Assembly: GCF_001192795.1 (NCBI RefSeq)
Contig: NZ_DF968181.1
Location: 1,788,974 to 1,852,973, forward strand
Length of the DNA: 64,000 bases
Source of the DNA: Flexilinea flocculi
GTDB taxonomy: Bacteria > Chloroflexota > Anaerolineae > Anaerolineales > Anaerolineaceae
Direction of reading: 5' to 3'
Position numbers and translations under genes: made by a program. Each line of letters begins with the position of its first letter. The first letter of the stretch is position 1. Of the stretch, positions 8,790 to 18,258 are shown one piece after another. The notes beneath the pieces are model-generated. The model worked only from the letters and a program-made list of their open reading frames with translations. It was not told the DNA's origin and did no database searches.

Positions 8790-10727
8790 ATGAGAAACGG
8801 TATACATCCATCAGCGCTGCAGAATATTCGAATAACTGACCCGTTATTTAAACATTATGTTTCTCTGGTGGCGGATCAAATACTGCCATATCAATGGATG
8901 GTATTGAACGATCAGGTTCCTGATGTGATAGCGTCTCATTGCGTAGAAAATTTTCGTGTTGCGGCAGGCAAGAAAAACGGAAAGCATCAAGGTGCGGTTT
9001 TCTGTGACACAGATGCCTACAAATGGATCGAAGCGCTTGCTTATTGTCTGGAAAATGGCAAAGCGAAAGCCTTTGAGCCGATTGCAGATGAATTAATCGC
9101 ATTGATTGGACAGGCTCAACAAGCGGATGGTTATTTGAATACCTATTTTTCAATCAATCATCCTGATGAAAAATGGAGCAACCTGGCTGAAGGACATGAA
9201 CTCTATTGTGCAGGGCATCTCATCGAAGCCGCAGTTGCCTATTTTCAGGCAACAGGAAAGGATCAACTGTTACAAATTGCGATCCGATTCGCTGATCTGA
9301 TTTATTCTGTATTCATCGTTGGCGGAAGAGCTGGATATCCTGGTCATCAGGAAATCGAGCTGGCATTAGTCAAACTTTACCGAATCTCTGGTAATCCGAA
9401 CTACCTCGCTTTGGCAAAACATTTTCTCGAGGAACGAGGGAAAAAACCAAACTATCTTCTTAAAGAATTGGAACGAACTGCTCAGAATCGTTTATTTCCC
9501 GAATTCGCAGATTACGATGAATTTTATGCACAGACATACGACGAACCAGTGAGACAAAAAACCGCGGAAGGTCATGCAGTCCGTGCCATGTATATGTTTT
9601 CTGCGATGGCTGATGTCGCAAATGAATGCAATGACGAAGCTCTCAAGGATACTTGTACGAGCCTTTGGCAAAATGTGACACAACGTCGGATGTATATTAC
9701 CGGTGGAATTGGTTCGTCAGGACATCTGGAACGCTTCACAACGGATTATGACCTGCCAAATGATCGTACCTATTGCGAAAGCTGTGCATCGGTCGGGCTG
9801 ATGATGTTTGGTCAGCGAATGGCGGAATTGACGAGAGATGCGCAGTATTACGAAGTGGTCGAACGAGTGCTCTGCAATACCATTCTGGCAGGTATATCCA
9901 AGGATGGTGACCGCTATTTTTATGTCAATCCGTTGGAAGTCTGGCCGGCAAACTGTCTGCCAGCGACATCAATGTCACACGTAAAACCAGTGCGTCAGCC
10001 ATGGTACGAAGTAGCGTGCTGCCCGACAAATATTTCCAGAACACTCGCTTCACTGGGACAGTATATTTATGCAGAAGATGATAATTCGATTTACATCAAC
10101 ATGCTGATTTCTTCCACTTTTTGCATTAAAACGGCTGAAATAAAAGGCAACATTGAAATTAACGCATATCTGCTTCAAAATGGCACTGCAACCATCACGG
10201 TTGAAACCTTCGAAGCATCCGCATTCAATTTATCCATTCGGATACCAAAATATCTCGAGCAACCTGAAGTGACACTGGATGGCAATTCACTCGACGCAGA
10301 AATAAATAACGGGTATGTTGTTCTGAATATTTCAGAAGCAGGAAAACGCATCATTCAAATCAGCGGGTCCGTTGAACCGGTTTTCATCGCCGCGAATGAA
10401 AATGTGCGGGCAGATGTCGGTCGTCTGGCACTGCAATATGGTCCCTACGTTTATTGCCTGGAGCAGGTTGATAATGGGGAGAATCTTGCGGCATTATTTG
10501 TATCTGCAAATTCGGAAATCATAAAAGGACTGCCCATCGAAAATCTCCCTGGTGAATTACCCACACTCCATTTGAACGGGAAACGTTTTTCAAGCGGCGT
10601 TGGCTCCCAGCTTTACGGCAAACCGGCTTTTTCAATGTGTGACCAGAACCTGACTGCTGTTCCGTATGCGTTGTGGGGAAATCGAACACCTGGTGAGATG
10701 CTGGTTTGGATAAAAACAACATTTTAA
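8790..10727 (+). CDS. GH127 beta-L-arabinofuranosidase
   Basis: This 645-residue protein is of the former DUF1680 family, now GH127, which hydrolyses beta-L-arabinofuranosides such as those on plant hydroxyproline-rich glycoproteins. The cysteine-dependent active site is recognisable: E330 and C332 (TYCESCAS), and C410-C411 (VACCPTN). These correspond to the Glu, the Zn-ligand cysteines and the nucleophile Cys of the Bifidobacterium enzyme. An alpha/alpha barrel spans residues 20-420 and beta-sandwich domains follow. There is no signal peptide, so it acts on imported sugar. GAAAGGGAAC precedes the ATG. It is the first gene of the operon with a binding protein and two permeases, under the divergent LacI repressor. 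Confidence 0.93.
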   Translation: MRNGIHPSALQNIRITDPLFKHYVSLVADQILPYQWMVLNDQVPDVIASHCVENFRVAAGKKNGKHQGAVFCDTDAYKWIEALAYCLENGKAKAFEPIADELIALIGQAQQADGYLNTYFSINHPDEKWSNLAEGHELYCAGHLIEAAVAYFQATGKDQLLQIAIRFADLIYSVFIVGGRAGYPGHQEIELALVKLYRISGNPNYLALAKHFLEERGKKPNYLLKELERTAQNRLFPEFADYDEFYAQTYDEPVRQKTAEGHAVRAMYMFSAMADVANECNDEALKDTCTSLWQNVTQRRMYITGGIGSSGHLERFTTDYDLPNDRTYCESCASVGLMMFGQRMAELTRDAQYYEVVERVLCNTILAGISKDGDRYFYVNPLEVWPANCLPATSMSHVKPVRQPWYEVACCPTNISRTLASLGQYIYAEDDNSIYINMLISSTFCIKTAEIKGNIEINAYLLQNGTATITVETFEASAFNLSIRIPKYLEQPEVTLDGNSLDAEINNGYVVLNISEAGKRIIQISGSVEPVFIAANENVRADVGRLALQYGPYVYCLEQVDNGENLAALFVSANSEIIKGLPIENLPGELPTLHLNGKRFSSGVGSQLYGKPAFSMCDQNLTAVPYALWGNRTPGEMLVWIKTTF

Positions 10728-10785
10728 GTTTGTAAATTGCAGCAAGTGTTTTGCTGTTTGATATAAGTAAAGAAAGGAAGATAAT

Positions 10786-12102
10786 ATGAAGACCAATAAG
10801 TTGTTTTTTGCTCTGTTAATTGCTGTTTTGCTGATAAGTGTTGCAGCCTCTATTGTCGCAGCTGCAGAGCCTGTCGAAATCACCTACTCCTACTGGGGTA
10901 CGCCTGATGAAGCTGCGAGTGTTCAAGCAGTCGCTGATCGATTCAATGCCGAACATCCTGAGATCGTTGTCAAAGTGATGGCAATTCCAAATGAAGAGTA
11001 TGTGACAAAATTGAATACCATGGCTACTGCGAATGAATTACCGGATTGCGGTATTATGAATGAAGCCGGCGTTTTGGATTTTGCGGAAAAAGGTCTGCTT
11101 GCAGATGTCTCCGATATGTATGCCGGAGCAGATTCCATGCCTTTGGACAGCATCACCTTCAAAAAAGACGGGAAACCGGTTGCATATTCGGCTGCGAATG
11201 AAATCCTGATTCTGTACTATAACACCGATATGTTTGATGCTGCGGGGCTGCCTTATCCTTCAGCAACTGAACCGATGACATGGGATGAATTTGTCGCTAC
11301 TGCCAAGAAACTGACATTAGATAAAAATGGCAAAAACGCCGATGATCCGGAATTCGATGCTGAAAATATCGTCCAATACGGTGCAGTCGTTGACAACTGG
11401 ACATGGCAGCTCGAAGTGTGGGCTCTATCTAACGGTGGCAGTTGGTTCAACGCTGATGGTACAGAAGTCACAATCAACAGTCCTGAGGCGATCGAATCCA
11501 TCCAGAAGGTTGCCGACTTGTATCTCGTAGATAAAGTCATGCCCTATAATGCAGGCCTTGAGGATAATGGTATCCAACGGTCAATCGTATCTGGAACTGT
11601 TGCAATGGCAACCGGTGGAACATGGAACGTAGGCACAAGTCTGCCTGGTTCTGTAAAATACAGTGTTGCTCCATTGCCAGTTATGAAAAAAGAAGTCACC
11701 ATTTGTACCGGCGGTCCGCAGGTCATTTTCAGCCAGTCAAAACATCAGGCTGAAGCAATGGAATTCATCAAATGGTATACAAAGGAAGAGAATAGTTGGG
11801 ATAATCTGATCGCAACCGGTATCTGGATGCCTATCCTTGAAAAATACTATACAGATGAAGCATTGACCAAAAAATGGATCGACAACCCGAATTTCCCAAA
11901 ATATGAAGATTATAAAGCAGCCGTCGTTGACTATGCAATGAACTATGCCGTCTCCACGAGCTGGTACTATACACCTCATACAAATGAATTCATCGAATAC
12001 TTACGCTCGATTCTCGGTCCAGTCTGGGATGGAACACAGACAGCAGAAGAAGCGATCAATGGCGGTTATGATTATCTGAGCAGCATCCTTGCCGGTGAAT
12101 AA
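10786..12102 (+). CDS. sugar ABC transporter, solute-binding protein (family 1)
   Basis: This 438-residue extracytoplasmic binding protein has a signal peptide at residues 1-28 (hydrophobic core, then IVAAAEP) and no lipobox cysteine, implying a periplasm-like location or another way of retention. The mature protein has the family 1 carbohydrate-binding pattern (VADRFNAEHPEIVVKV, then DMFDAAGLPYP, then WDEFVATAKKLT). AAAGGAAG precedes the ATG. Given the flanking arabinofuranosidases it probably binds arabino-oligosaccharides. It is followed by a strong hairpin and then the two permeases. No ATPase is encoded in this operon, so a shared MsmX-like ATPase elsewhere is expected. Confidence 0.93.
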   Translation: MKTNKLFFALLIAVLLISVAASIVAAAEPVEITYSYWGTPDEAASVQAVADRFNAEHPEIVVKVMAIPNEEYVTKLNTMATANELPDCGIMNEAGVLDFAEKGLLADVSDMYAGADSMPLDSITFKKDGKPVAYSAANEILILYYNTDMFDAAGLPYPSATEPMTWDEFVATAKKLTLDKNGKNADDPEFDAENIVQYGAVVDNWTWQLEVWALSNGGSWFNADGTEVTINSPEAIESIQKVADLYLVDKVMPYNAGLEDNGIQRSIVSGTVAMATGGTWNVGTSLPGSVKYSVAPLPVMKKEVTICTGGPQVIFSQSKHQAEAMEFIKWYTKEENSWDNLIATGIWMPILEKYYTDEALTKKWIDNPNFPKYEDYKAAVVDYAMNYAVSTSWYYTPHTNEFIEYLRSILGPVWDGTQTAEEAINGGYDYLSSILAGE

Positions 12103-12134
12103 AACCCGCTGATATACTTTACCAATCAATTATT

Positions 12135-12165
12135 GCGGTATCCGCACAGAGTGTGCGGATACCGC
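12135..12165 (+). other. intercistronic hairpin after the binding-protein gene
   Basis: GCGGTATCCGCAC (12135-12147) and GTGCGGATACCGC (12153-12165) form a perfect 13-bp stem with a 5-nt loop and no T run. It sits between the binding-protein and permease genes, and would protect the upstream mRNA or dampen downstream expression. Confidence 0.75.
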
Positions 12166-12183
12166 CCAGTTCTAAGAGGAAAT

Positions 12184-13104
12184 ATGGAAATAGATGTACG
12201 CAAAAAAAAAGCTGATCACAGGCTGTTGGATGGAGAACGAAAAACTGCCTACCTATGTCTGATTCCATCCTGTATCGGCTTGATTTTTTTGACTTATGTG
12301 CCTTTGATCACGGTTTTAATACTTAGTTTTTTCAATTGGAAAGGAGTCGGTACACTCCAATGGGTCGGACTAACTAATTACGTACGCCTTTTTACGAAAG
12401 ACCCCTATTTCATTGATGCGATTAAAGTAACCGTCTATTTTTCCGTCCTCGCGGTTTTCGGCAGTATTCTTTATTCTTTTGCAATTGCGCTTTTATTAAA
12501 CCAAAAAATCCCCGCGCGCGGCTTCTTTCGAGCGATTTTTTATCTGCCATATGTATTGCCAGCAATGGCGGTTTACCTTGGATGGAGCTGGCTGTATGAA
12601 TCCAACTGGGGACTGTTTAATTATATCTTGAGCTTCTTAGGGATTGGGAAAGTCAAATTTATCGGATCTCCCACCTGGGTGGTTCCCTCTCTGGCTTTGA
12701 TTGCCGTTTGGCTCTCAGGCAACTTGATTGTCATTTTTCTCGCTGGTTTGCAGAATGTTCCCCGTGTCTATCATGAAGCGGCTGAAATGGACGGTGCAAG
12801 CGGTTGGCAGCGTTTTCGATATATCACAATTCCTTGTATGACCCCGATCATTTTTTATAACCTTCTTATGTCTTTAATCACGAATATGCAAGTCGTCACA
12901 CCGGCTTTGGCGCTGACGCAGGGCGGTCCGGGTAATTCTTCCCGTTTTATTTCCTATGTGATGTACACATACGCATTTAAGGATGCCAAGCTCAGTTATG
13001 CCTGTGCGATCAGTTTTATCTTTTTCCTGATTATCGCTGTATTTACGATTATCCTTTTTGTCACAAGCGGAAGATGGGTTTTCTATCAGGGAGGAAATGA
13101 CTAA
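12184..13104 (+). CDS. sugar ABC transporter permease (MalF/LacF type)
   Basis: This permease of about 306 residues belongs to the CUT1 family and has six visible membrane segments. The cytoplasmic EAA loop reads EAAEMDGASGWQRFRYITIP. A longer frame from a TTG at 12133 is possible, but its extra residues would be encoded by the hairpin at 12135-12165. AGAGGAAAT lies directly before the ATG at 12184, so I take that start. It overlaps the next permease by one base (TAATG) and forms the membrane channel with it. The partner binding protein is directly upstream. Confidence 0.92.
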   Translation: MEIDVRKKKADHRLLDGERKTAYLCLIPSCIGLIFLTYVPLITVLILSFFNWKGVGTLQWVGLTNYVRLFTKDPYFIDAIKVTVYFSVLAVFGSILYSFAIALLLNQKIPARGFFRAIFYLPYVLPAMAVYLGWSWLYESNWGLFNYILSFLGIGKVKFIGSPTWVVPSLALIAVWLSGNLIVIFLAGLQNVPRVYHEAAEMDGASGWQRFRYITIPCMTPIIFYNLLMSLITNMQVVTPALALTQGGPGNSSRFISYVMYTYAFKDAKLSYACAISFIFFLIIAVFTIILFVTSGRWVFYQGGND

Positions 13105-13967
13105 TGGCGAAAAAAACTGCATTCCAAAGCCGGATGAAACATGAAAAAACGCTAAATACACTTGCGTTGATCGCTGTAATCCTGGCGTCCCTCCTGGTTA
13201 TGCTTCCGATCTGGTGGATCTTCCGTTCAAGTTTAATGACGAATGCTCAGCTTTTTGCGTGGCCACCTTCCTTTTTTCCAAAAGATTGGCTGTTTTCAAA
13301 TTACACAAAAGCGCTGAAATACTTTCCATTTTTACAGTATCTAAAGAATACAATGACAATCATCATACCATCAGTGCTTGGAGGAACGATTACAGCAACG
13401 ATGGGTGGTTATGCCTTTGCCCGTCTACGCTTCCGCGGAAAGAAGTTCCTCTTCAGCCTGTGCGTTGGGTCCATGCTGCTGCCGAATATGGTGACATTGA
13501 TCCCCCTCTATATTATGTGGACAAAGGGCTTCCACTTGGCGAATACGTATTGGCCGTTAATCCTGCCTTATTTCTGTGGTGGCGGCGCTTTCAATATTTT
13601 CCTGATTCGCCAGTTTATCTCGACAATCCCGAGAGAATTGGATGAGGCAGCAACAATCGATGGCGCCGGTTATTTTCGGATTTTGACAAATATCATCGTT
13701 CCCTCAATAAAACCTGCAATCATTGTGGTTGCACTGCTTCTTTTTATTCAAATCTGGAATGACTTGCTGCAGCAGATTATTTACATCAACACAGGAGACA
13801 AATTCACAATTGCGATCGGATTAAGCCAATTCAAAGGCTCTCTGAAACAGGAATGGGCGTACATCATGTGTGCGACCTGCATGTCTTTTGCGCCGGGGAT
13901 CATTTTCTATCTTATCGGACAGAAGTATTTTGTGGAAGGTATTGTCTTGACTGGTATGAAGAATTAG
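13104..13967 (+). CDS. sugar ABC transporter permease (MalG/LacG type)
   Basis: This 287-residue second CUT1 permease has six membrane segments, with the EAA loop DEAATIDGAGYFRILTNIIVP and the C-terminal motif typical of MalG-like subunits (YFVEGIVLTGMKN). Its start codon overlaps the stop of the previous permease, indicating translational coupling. The YesL-like gene follows 9 bp after its stop. Confidence 0.93.
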   Translation: MAKKTAFQSRMKHEKTLNTLALIAVILASLLVMLPIWWIFRSSLMTNAQLFAWPPSFFPKDWLFSNYTKALKYFPFLQYLKNTMTIIIPSVLGGTITATMGGYAFARLRFRGKKFLFSLCVGSMLLPNMVTLIPLYIMWTKGFHLANTYWPLILPYFCGGGAFNIFLIRQFISTIPRELDEAATIDGAGYFRILTNIIVPSIKPAIIVVALLLFIQIWNDLLQQIIYINTGDKFTIAIGLSQFKGSLKQEWAYIMCATCMSFAPGIIFYLIGQKYFVEGIVLTGMKN

Positions 13968-13976
13968 CAGACGCGT

Positions 13977-14681
13977 ATGGGATTCTTAGAAATCATTTCC
14001 AGACAGCATAATTTAAAGGAAGGTGCAGGAAAGCCGTATCCTGTAGAGGGTGCAGCTTTCTTTTTTGCTCTGATTCGGACTCATTTCTGGGTATTTATCA
14101 AACTCAACCTGTTGTTCACGGTTTTTTGTATCCCGATTATTACAATTCCTTCTGCAATTGCCGGAATTAATCGTGTTCTGATCCTCCTCATTCGGAACGG
14201 TCATTGCTTTCTCTGGTCAGATTTTTGGGAAGAATTTCGACGGAGTTTTTTCCGATCCCTGAAAATCGGATTGGTCATGACAATTGGCCTTGGCATCTCG
14301 TATTATCTATTAAATTTTGGCATTGAAAACCTTCAAAGTTTTTCCGGATTACTGGGCTTGGTACTTGGCTTTTGGGGAACGGCTTTCTTTTGTCTGTTCA
14401 GCGCATGGACTTTCGTTTTAACAGCGATGCTTGATCTGAATATCGGAGCATTGCTCAAAAACGCACGGATCTTGATGTTGCTGGAATGGAGGCAGAATCT
14501 GGTGGTTATGATAGTGTTTGTAGTGGCATTCTGCTTTATTCTGGCTGTATTCCCGTTTTCTCTCCCGATTTATTTTTTGCTGTTGGTATCTTTTGCGCAA
14601 TACATCATCTGTTATTTTCTGAATGGACCCGTACAGAAACATATCATCAAACCATTCGAAGAAAAACAAAAAGCAGGTTAA
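13977..14681 (+). CDS. YesL-like (DUF624) membrane protein
   Basis: This 234-residue membrane protein has about five hydrophobic helices. It resembles the YesL/DUF624 proteins that accompany CUT1 sugar transporters in many Firmicutes and related bacteria; family landmarks here are the N-terminal KLNLLFTVFCIPIITIPSA and FWEEFRRSFFRS. Function is unknown; the constant company of binding protein plus two permeases suggests an accessory role in uptake. It is the last gene of the arabinose operon and is followed by a repeat element whose hairpin may end transcription. Confidence 0.75.
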   Translation: MGFLEIISRQHNLKEGAGKPYPVEGAAFFFALIRTHFWVFIKLNLLFTVFCIPIITIPSAIAGINRVLILLIRNGHCFLWSDFWEEFRRSFFRSLKIGLVMTIGLGISYYLLNFGIENLQSFSGLLGLVLGFWGTAFFCLFSAWTFVLTAMLDLNIGALLKNARILMLLEWRQNLVVMIVFVVAFCFILAVFPFSLPIYFLLLVSFAQYIICYFLNGPVQKHIIKPFEEKQKAG

Positions 14682-14693
14682 TCAGGCTGAATT

Positions 14694-14813
14694 CAGTAAC
14701 TTGAAATATAAAAAAATTTTTTTGTTGTTCTATTGGTTTTGCGCGAAGCGCAAAACCAATAGAACAACTAAGTTTATTTCTTAACCGAAAAGTCAACCCA
14801 TATTTTAGAATTG
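14694..14813. repeat. dispersed palindromic repeat copy with 21-bp perfect hairpin
   Basis: The left end is CAGTAACTTGAAATATA (14694-14710). The right end is CCGAAAAGTCAACC followed by CATATTTTAGAATTG (to 14813). The core is a perfect 21-bp stem (14724-14744 with 14748-14768) with a GAA loop; its arms read GTTGTTCTATTGGTTTTGCG and complement. A run of T precedes the stem. It is joined directly to a truncated coding remnant on its right. Confidence 0.75.
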
Positions 14814-15000
14814 TCAGAAATGTGGAAAAACCAATCTGAATTCAGGCACCTGGATTGACCATAACGCAAGTTATCCCGATGGAACCCGCACATTTGCTGT
14901 CATCACGGTTGGTGAAAAGGACACATCAGCCGTATGTACTTATAATACAGATGGTTCCGTCAGCGATATCTCTGTGAGCATCAGTAAAGAATTGAACTGA
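14809..15000 (+). pseudogene. C-terminal remnant of an unidentified gene, cut by the repeat element
   Basis: After a TAG that belongs to the repeat end (14806-14808), 63 sense codons stay open to a TGA at 14998-15000. They encode NCQKCGKTNLNSGTWIDHN and a further 44 residues ending SISKELN. A CxxC pair and good codon usage argue that this was coding. There is no start codon with a ribosome-binding site, and the 5' side is the repeat. I do not recognise the family. From 15001 to 15412 I see no supported feature. Confidence 0.45.
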
Positions 15001-15412
15001 AAACGCTTTCCTTTATATCGGTGTTAGGAAAATTGGAGGCAATTTCTTCTTGCCATTGTTTCAGACGTGGGGGGTGAGGAAAAACTAATACAAAGCGCAT
15101 CATTGATTTCAAAGACACCAATCATTTGATCGGGCAATATCAATGGTGTTTTGCACATATGAACTTTCAAAAATCGCAGATAGCAGAGCCTCCTGCGATT
15201 TTCCCACGTATTTGAAGCGCGATGAATCAAGAATATTTGCCGCACATATTATTACTTAGATAATTTTTCCGAACAACCATCTGAAATTTCTGCCAATCAA
15301 CCCCAATAAAAAGAGAAACACCAACTGTCGTTTTTCGTCAGTTTCTCCCAAAAAAGTACGTTTAAATATAAAATTGAGTTGTATTCATTTTTTTGAACTT
15401 GAGATGTTAGTA

Positions 15413-15513
15413 TGTGTTCGAGCACAATCCTGAATATTATCAATATTTTTCGGAAATTTATAATATTTTGTGTACGGGCACGGGTTGACAAACCAGCCTA
15501 AACAAGCTATGAT
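15413..15513 (+). promoter_or_regulatory. promoter and two operators of the second LacI gene
   Basis: TTGACA (15485-15490), 17 bp and TATGAT (15508-15513) form a near-consensus promoter. Two similar palindromes lie upstream: TGTGTTCGAGCACA (15413-15426) and TGTGTACGGGCACG (15469-15482), the second abutting the -35. The same motif recurs at 20378 and 20555, so this LacI probably controls itself and the divergent-lying transporter and esterase. Confidence 0.75.
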
Positions 15514-15539
15514 AAAAACAAAGGAAAGCAGAGAGAACC

Positions 15540-16568
15540 ATGGCAACGATCAAACAAATAGCCAATCTCGCCGGTGTATCGCGCGGTACGGTTGACCGGG
15601 TTTTGAACAACCGTGGTCTGGTAAATCCTGAGACGGAAGCAAAGATTCGGGAAATCGCTGCATTATTACAATATACTCCCAATAAAATCGGAAAAACGCT
15701 TTCCATTATCAAAAAAAATATTAAATTTGGTTTTATTATTTTTAGCAGTACCACCAGTAATCCCTATTTTGAAGATGTTGTCACAGGAATTGATGCCAAA
15801 TCAAAAGAACTGGAAGAATTTGGCGTTACGGTTGAGAAACGCTTTTCTGATTTTGATAATATTGAACCGCAATTGAACTCCATTGATGAGCTTATCGCAC
15901 AAGGGATAAACGGTTTGGCATTAACTCCCGTCAACAACCCCAGAATATCCGAGAAACTGTTATCACTGCACCATATGGGAATTCCCGTTGTTGCGGTGAA
16001 CAGCGACATTGATCATTCAGGACGCATCGCGTATGTCGGCAGCAATCACACGCAAAGCGGCGAAACTGCCGGTGGATTGATGCGATTAATGAAAAATGGA
16101 CATGGTAACATTGGCGTAGTCCTTGGGTCCAAAGACATCCGTGGACATTATGAACGAATTCAGGGTTTTGCAGATATTCTTGAAAAATATGCTCCGGATA
16201 TGCGGATTATTGAAGTACAAGAAAATCACGATGATGATATCGAAAGTTTTTATGTCACAAAGGAAATGCTGGCTCATCATCCGGAGATAGATGGTCTCTA
16301 TATCGCTTCAGCTGGCGTCTACGGAGCATGCCGAGCAGTCATGCAGTTAGGACTTGAAAAAAAATTGACAATCATCAGCTCCGATTCGGTTCCAATGACA
16401 GTTAAGCTGATTCGCGATGGCGTAATTGATGCGTCAATTTGCCAGCAGCCGTTTACACAAGGTTCAAAACCACTTCAAATACTGTTTGACTACATCATTT
16501 CCCAAAAAAAGCCGGAAACGGATATCTTTTTCACTGATATCGAAATTAAAATTCGTGAGAATCTATAG
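15540..16568 (+). CDS. LacI family transcriptional regulator
   Basis: This 342-residue protein has its HTH at residues 2-24 (TIKQIANLAGVSRGTVDRVLNN) and a periplasmic-binding-like sensor domain (FGFIIFSSTTSNPYFEDVVTG onward) close to ribose-type binding proteins. The TVDRVLN recognition helix is typical of regulators beside RbsABC-like importers. The ATG is preceded by AAAGGAAAGCAGAGAGAACC. It converges with the transporter operon (18 bp between stops, no visible terminator). Operator copies upstream of itself, of the transporter and of the SGNH gene make it the likely repressor of all three. Confidence 0.93.
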   Translation: MATIKQIANLAGVSRGTVDRVLNNRGLVNPETEAKIREIAALLQYTPNKIGKTLSIIKKNIKFGFIIFSSTTSNPYFEDVVTGIDAKSKELEEFGVTVEKRFSDFDNIEPQLNSIDELIAQGINGLALTPVNNPRISEKLLSLHHMGIPVVAVNSDIDHSGRIAYVGSNHTQSGETAGGLMRLMKNGHGNIGVVLGSKDIRGHYERIQGFADILEKYAPDMRIIEVQENHDDDIESFYVTKEMLAHHPEIDGLYIASAGVYGACRAVMQLGLEKKLTIISSDSVPMTVKLIRDGVIDASICQQPFTQGSKPLQILFDYIISQKKPETDIFFTDIEIKIRENL

Positions 16569-16586
16569 ATCCAACGACTTCCCCGA

Positions 16587-18107
16587 TCAAACCGCTTGAA
16601 CGCAATCAGTCATACGAGTTTCATATTTTACAATGGTATCTTGCGTCAAATTTCCATCTCTTTTCAATATACCGTTGATTTTTCCTTCATGCATCACGAT
16701 GGCGCGATCTGCCATCGACAAGACTTCGGCCATTTCGGATGAAACACAAATTACAGAAACACCCTCATGCGCTAATCGATCAATAATTCTATAGATTTCT
16801 TGCTTGGTCCCGACATCAATGCCATTTGTTGGTTCATCCAAAATCAGAATTCTGGGAGAACACATCAGACAACGCCCTAAAACTGCTTTCTGTTGATTAC
16901 CACCAGATAGATTCCTGATTAATTGTTGAACAGAAGGGGTTTTTATGCGTAAGGCGTCAACCTGTTTTTTGATCTCTACACGCAATTGCCTGATGTTCAA
17001 AACTCCAGCTTTAGAAAATTTCTTCAATGCACTGATTTGAATGTTGTCGGCAACTGAAAGGTTGGCAAAAATCCCCTGAATTTTTCGCCCTTCTGGAACA
17101 AGTGAGATTCCAAGTTCCATCATTTCCTTAGTCCCATGAGCGTGAACTTCCTTCCCTTCAAAGAAAATCTTTCCGGAAGACATCTTTCTGCCGCCGAAGA
17201 TCGTCTCAATCAATTCACTGCGTCCTGCACCAACCAATCCGGTGATGAACAACACTTCGGAGGGATAAAGCTCAAAACTGGCATTTTTTATTAAATCGCC
17301 ATAGCAAAGATTTTCAACCTTCAGAATTGGTTCTGCTTCATAATTGGCACAACAGGTATGAACCTGACTGTCTGAATATTCACGCCCAACCATAAGCGAT
17401 AATACTTCGTTGACTTCAATATCTTTCCGCAATGCGGATGCAACCGAACTGCCATCTCGTAAGACGGTGATTCGATCGGATATACGAAAGACTTCTTCCA
17501 TCCGATGAGAGATAAAGAGGATAGAAACTCCCTGTGTCCGAAGATCTTTCATAATATCAAGCAGCACTTCAGTCTCAACTGCCGTCAAACAGGAAGTAGG
17601 CTCATCCATTATCAACAGCTTCGCTTGTAAGGTCAAAGCTTTGGCAATCTCAACCATCTGTTGTTGAGATATGCTTAATTCATTCACCATTTTCGTTGCA
17701 AAAGAGGCATCCAACCGTACACGTTTTAGTTGTTCAATCGCATTGTTTTTTAATTGTCGATAATCGATCATTCCTGAACGTGTTTTCGGCAAATTCCCCA
17801 TGTAAATATTTTCCATCACACTCAAATGCTGTGCCAACGACAATTCTTGATGGATCATAACGATACCAATGTCGCGAGGTTCTTTCACATTGCGAAAATG
17901 GACTATCTTCCCATTCCAAAAAACGTCCCCCGAAGTCTGACGATAGACTCCTGACAGAATATTCATCAGCGTCGATTTCCCTGCGCCATTTTCACCAACA
18001 ATGGCATGGATTTCCCCTGGATAGACTTCGAAATTTACATTGCTGAGCGCATGAACTCCCGAAAAATTTTTGGATAAGTTACTAACTTTGATTAATAAAT
18101 CAGCCAT
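16587..18107 (-). CDS. sugar ABC transporter ATP-binding protein (RbsA/MglA type)
   Basis: This 506-residue protein has two fused ATPase domains. The N-terminal domain has Walker A GENGAGKST (about residues 38-46), signature LSISQQQMVEIAKAL and Walker B LLIMDEPTSCL. The C-terminal domain has the degenerate Walker A GLVGAGRSE normal for the family, signature LSGGNQQKAVLGRCL and LILDEPTNGID. It powers CUT2-type pentose/hexose import together with the permease and binding protein encoded upstream in the same minus-strand operon. A hairpin at 18123-18155 separates it from the binding-protein gene. Confidence 0.95.
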   Translation of the reverse strand: MADLLIKVSNLSKNFSGVHALSNVNFEVYPGEIHAIVGENGAGKSTLMNILSGVYRQTSGDVFWNGKIVHFRNVKEPRDIGIVMIHQELSLAQHLSVMENIYMGNLPKTRSGMIDYRQLKNNAIEQLKRVRLDASFATKMVNELSISQQQMVEIAKALTLQAKLLIMDEPTSCLTAVETEVLLDIMKDLRTQGVSILFISHRMEEVFRISDRITVLRDGSSVASALRKDIEVNEVLSLMVGREYSDSQVHTCCANYEAEPILKVENLCYGDLIKNASFELYPSEVLFITGLVGAGRSELIETIFGGRKMSSGKIFFEGKEVHAHGTKEMMELGISLVPEGRKIQGIFANLSVADNIQISALKKFSKAGVLNIRQLRVEIKKQVDALRIKTPSVQQLIRNLSGGNQQKAVLGRCLMCSPRILILDEPTNGIDVGTKQEIYRIIDRLAHEGVSVICVSSEMAEVLSMADRAIVMHEGKINGILKRDGNLTQDTIVKYETRMTDCVQAV

Positions 18108-18122
18108 TTGTCCTCCAAGGTT

Positions 18123-18155
18123 TCTGAGGACGGTTTGAGAGATACCGTCCTCAGA
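18123..18155 (-). other. intercistronic hairpin after the binding-protein gene
   Basis: TCTGAGGACGGT (18123-18134) and ACCGTCCTCAGA (18144-18155) make a perfect 12-bp stem with a 9-nt loop and no U run. It lies between the binding-protein stop and the ATPase start, the same position as the hairpin at 12135. Confidence 0.75.
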
Positions 18156-18258
18156 TCAAGTTCCGGTTGTCTATTACCGGATAAATCACAAACATTCTGA
18201 AAAAGTGTTTGTTGTTTTTCTGTATTTACCGAATCAATCAGTGATTATTTACTGAGTT

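Noticed and set aside
12133-12183. TTG start extending the first sugar permease by 17 residues
   Set aside because: The extension would be encoded by the 13-bp hairpin; a good ribosome-binding site precedes the ATG at 12184.
15024-15245. Minus-strand open frame of 73 codons between the gene remnant and the LacI promoter
   Set aside because: No ribosome-binding site, no recognisable domain; possibly old decayed sequence but not supportable.
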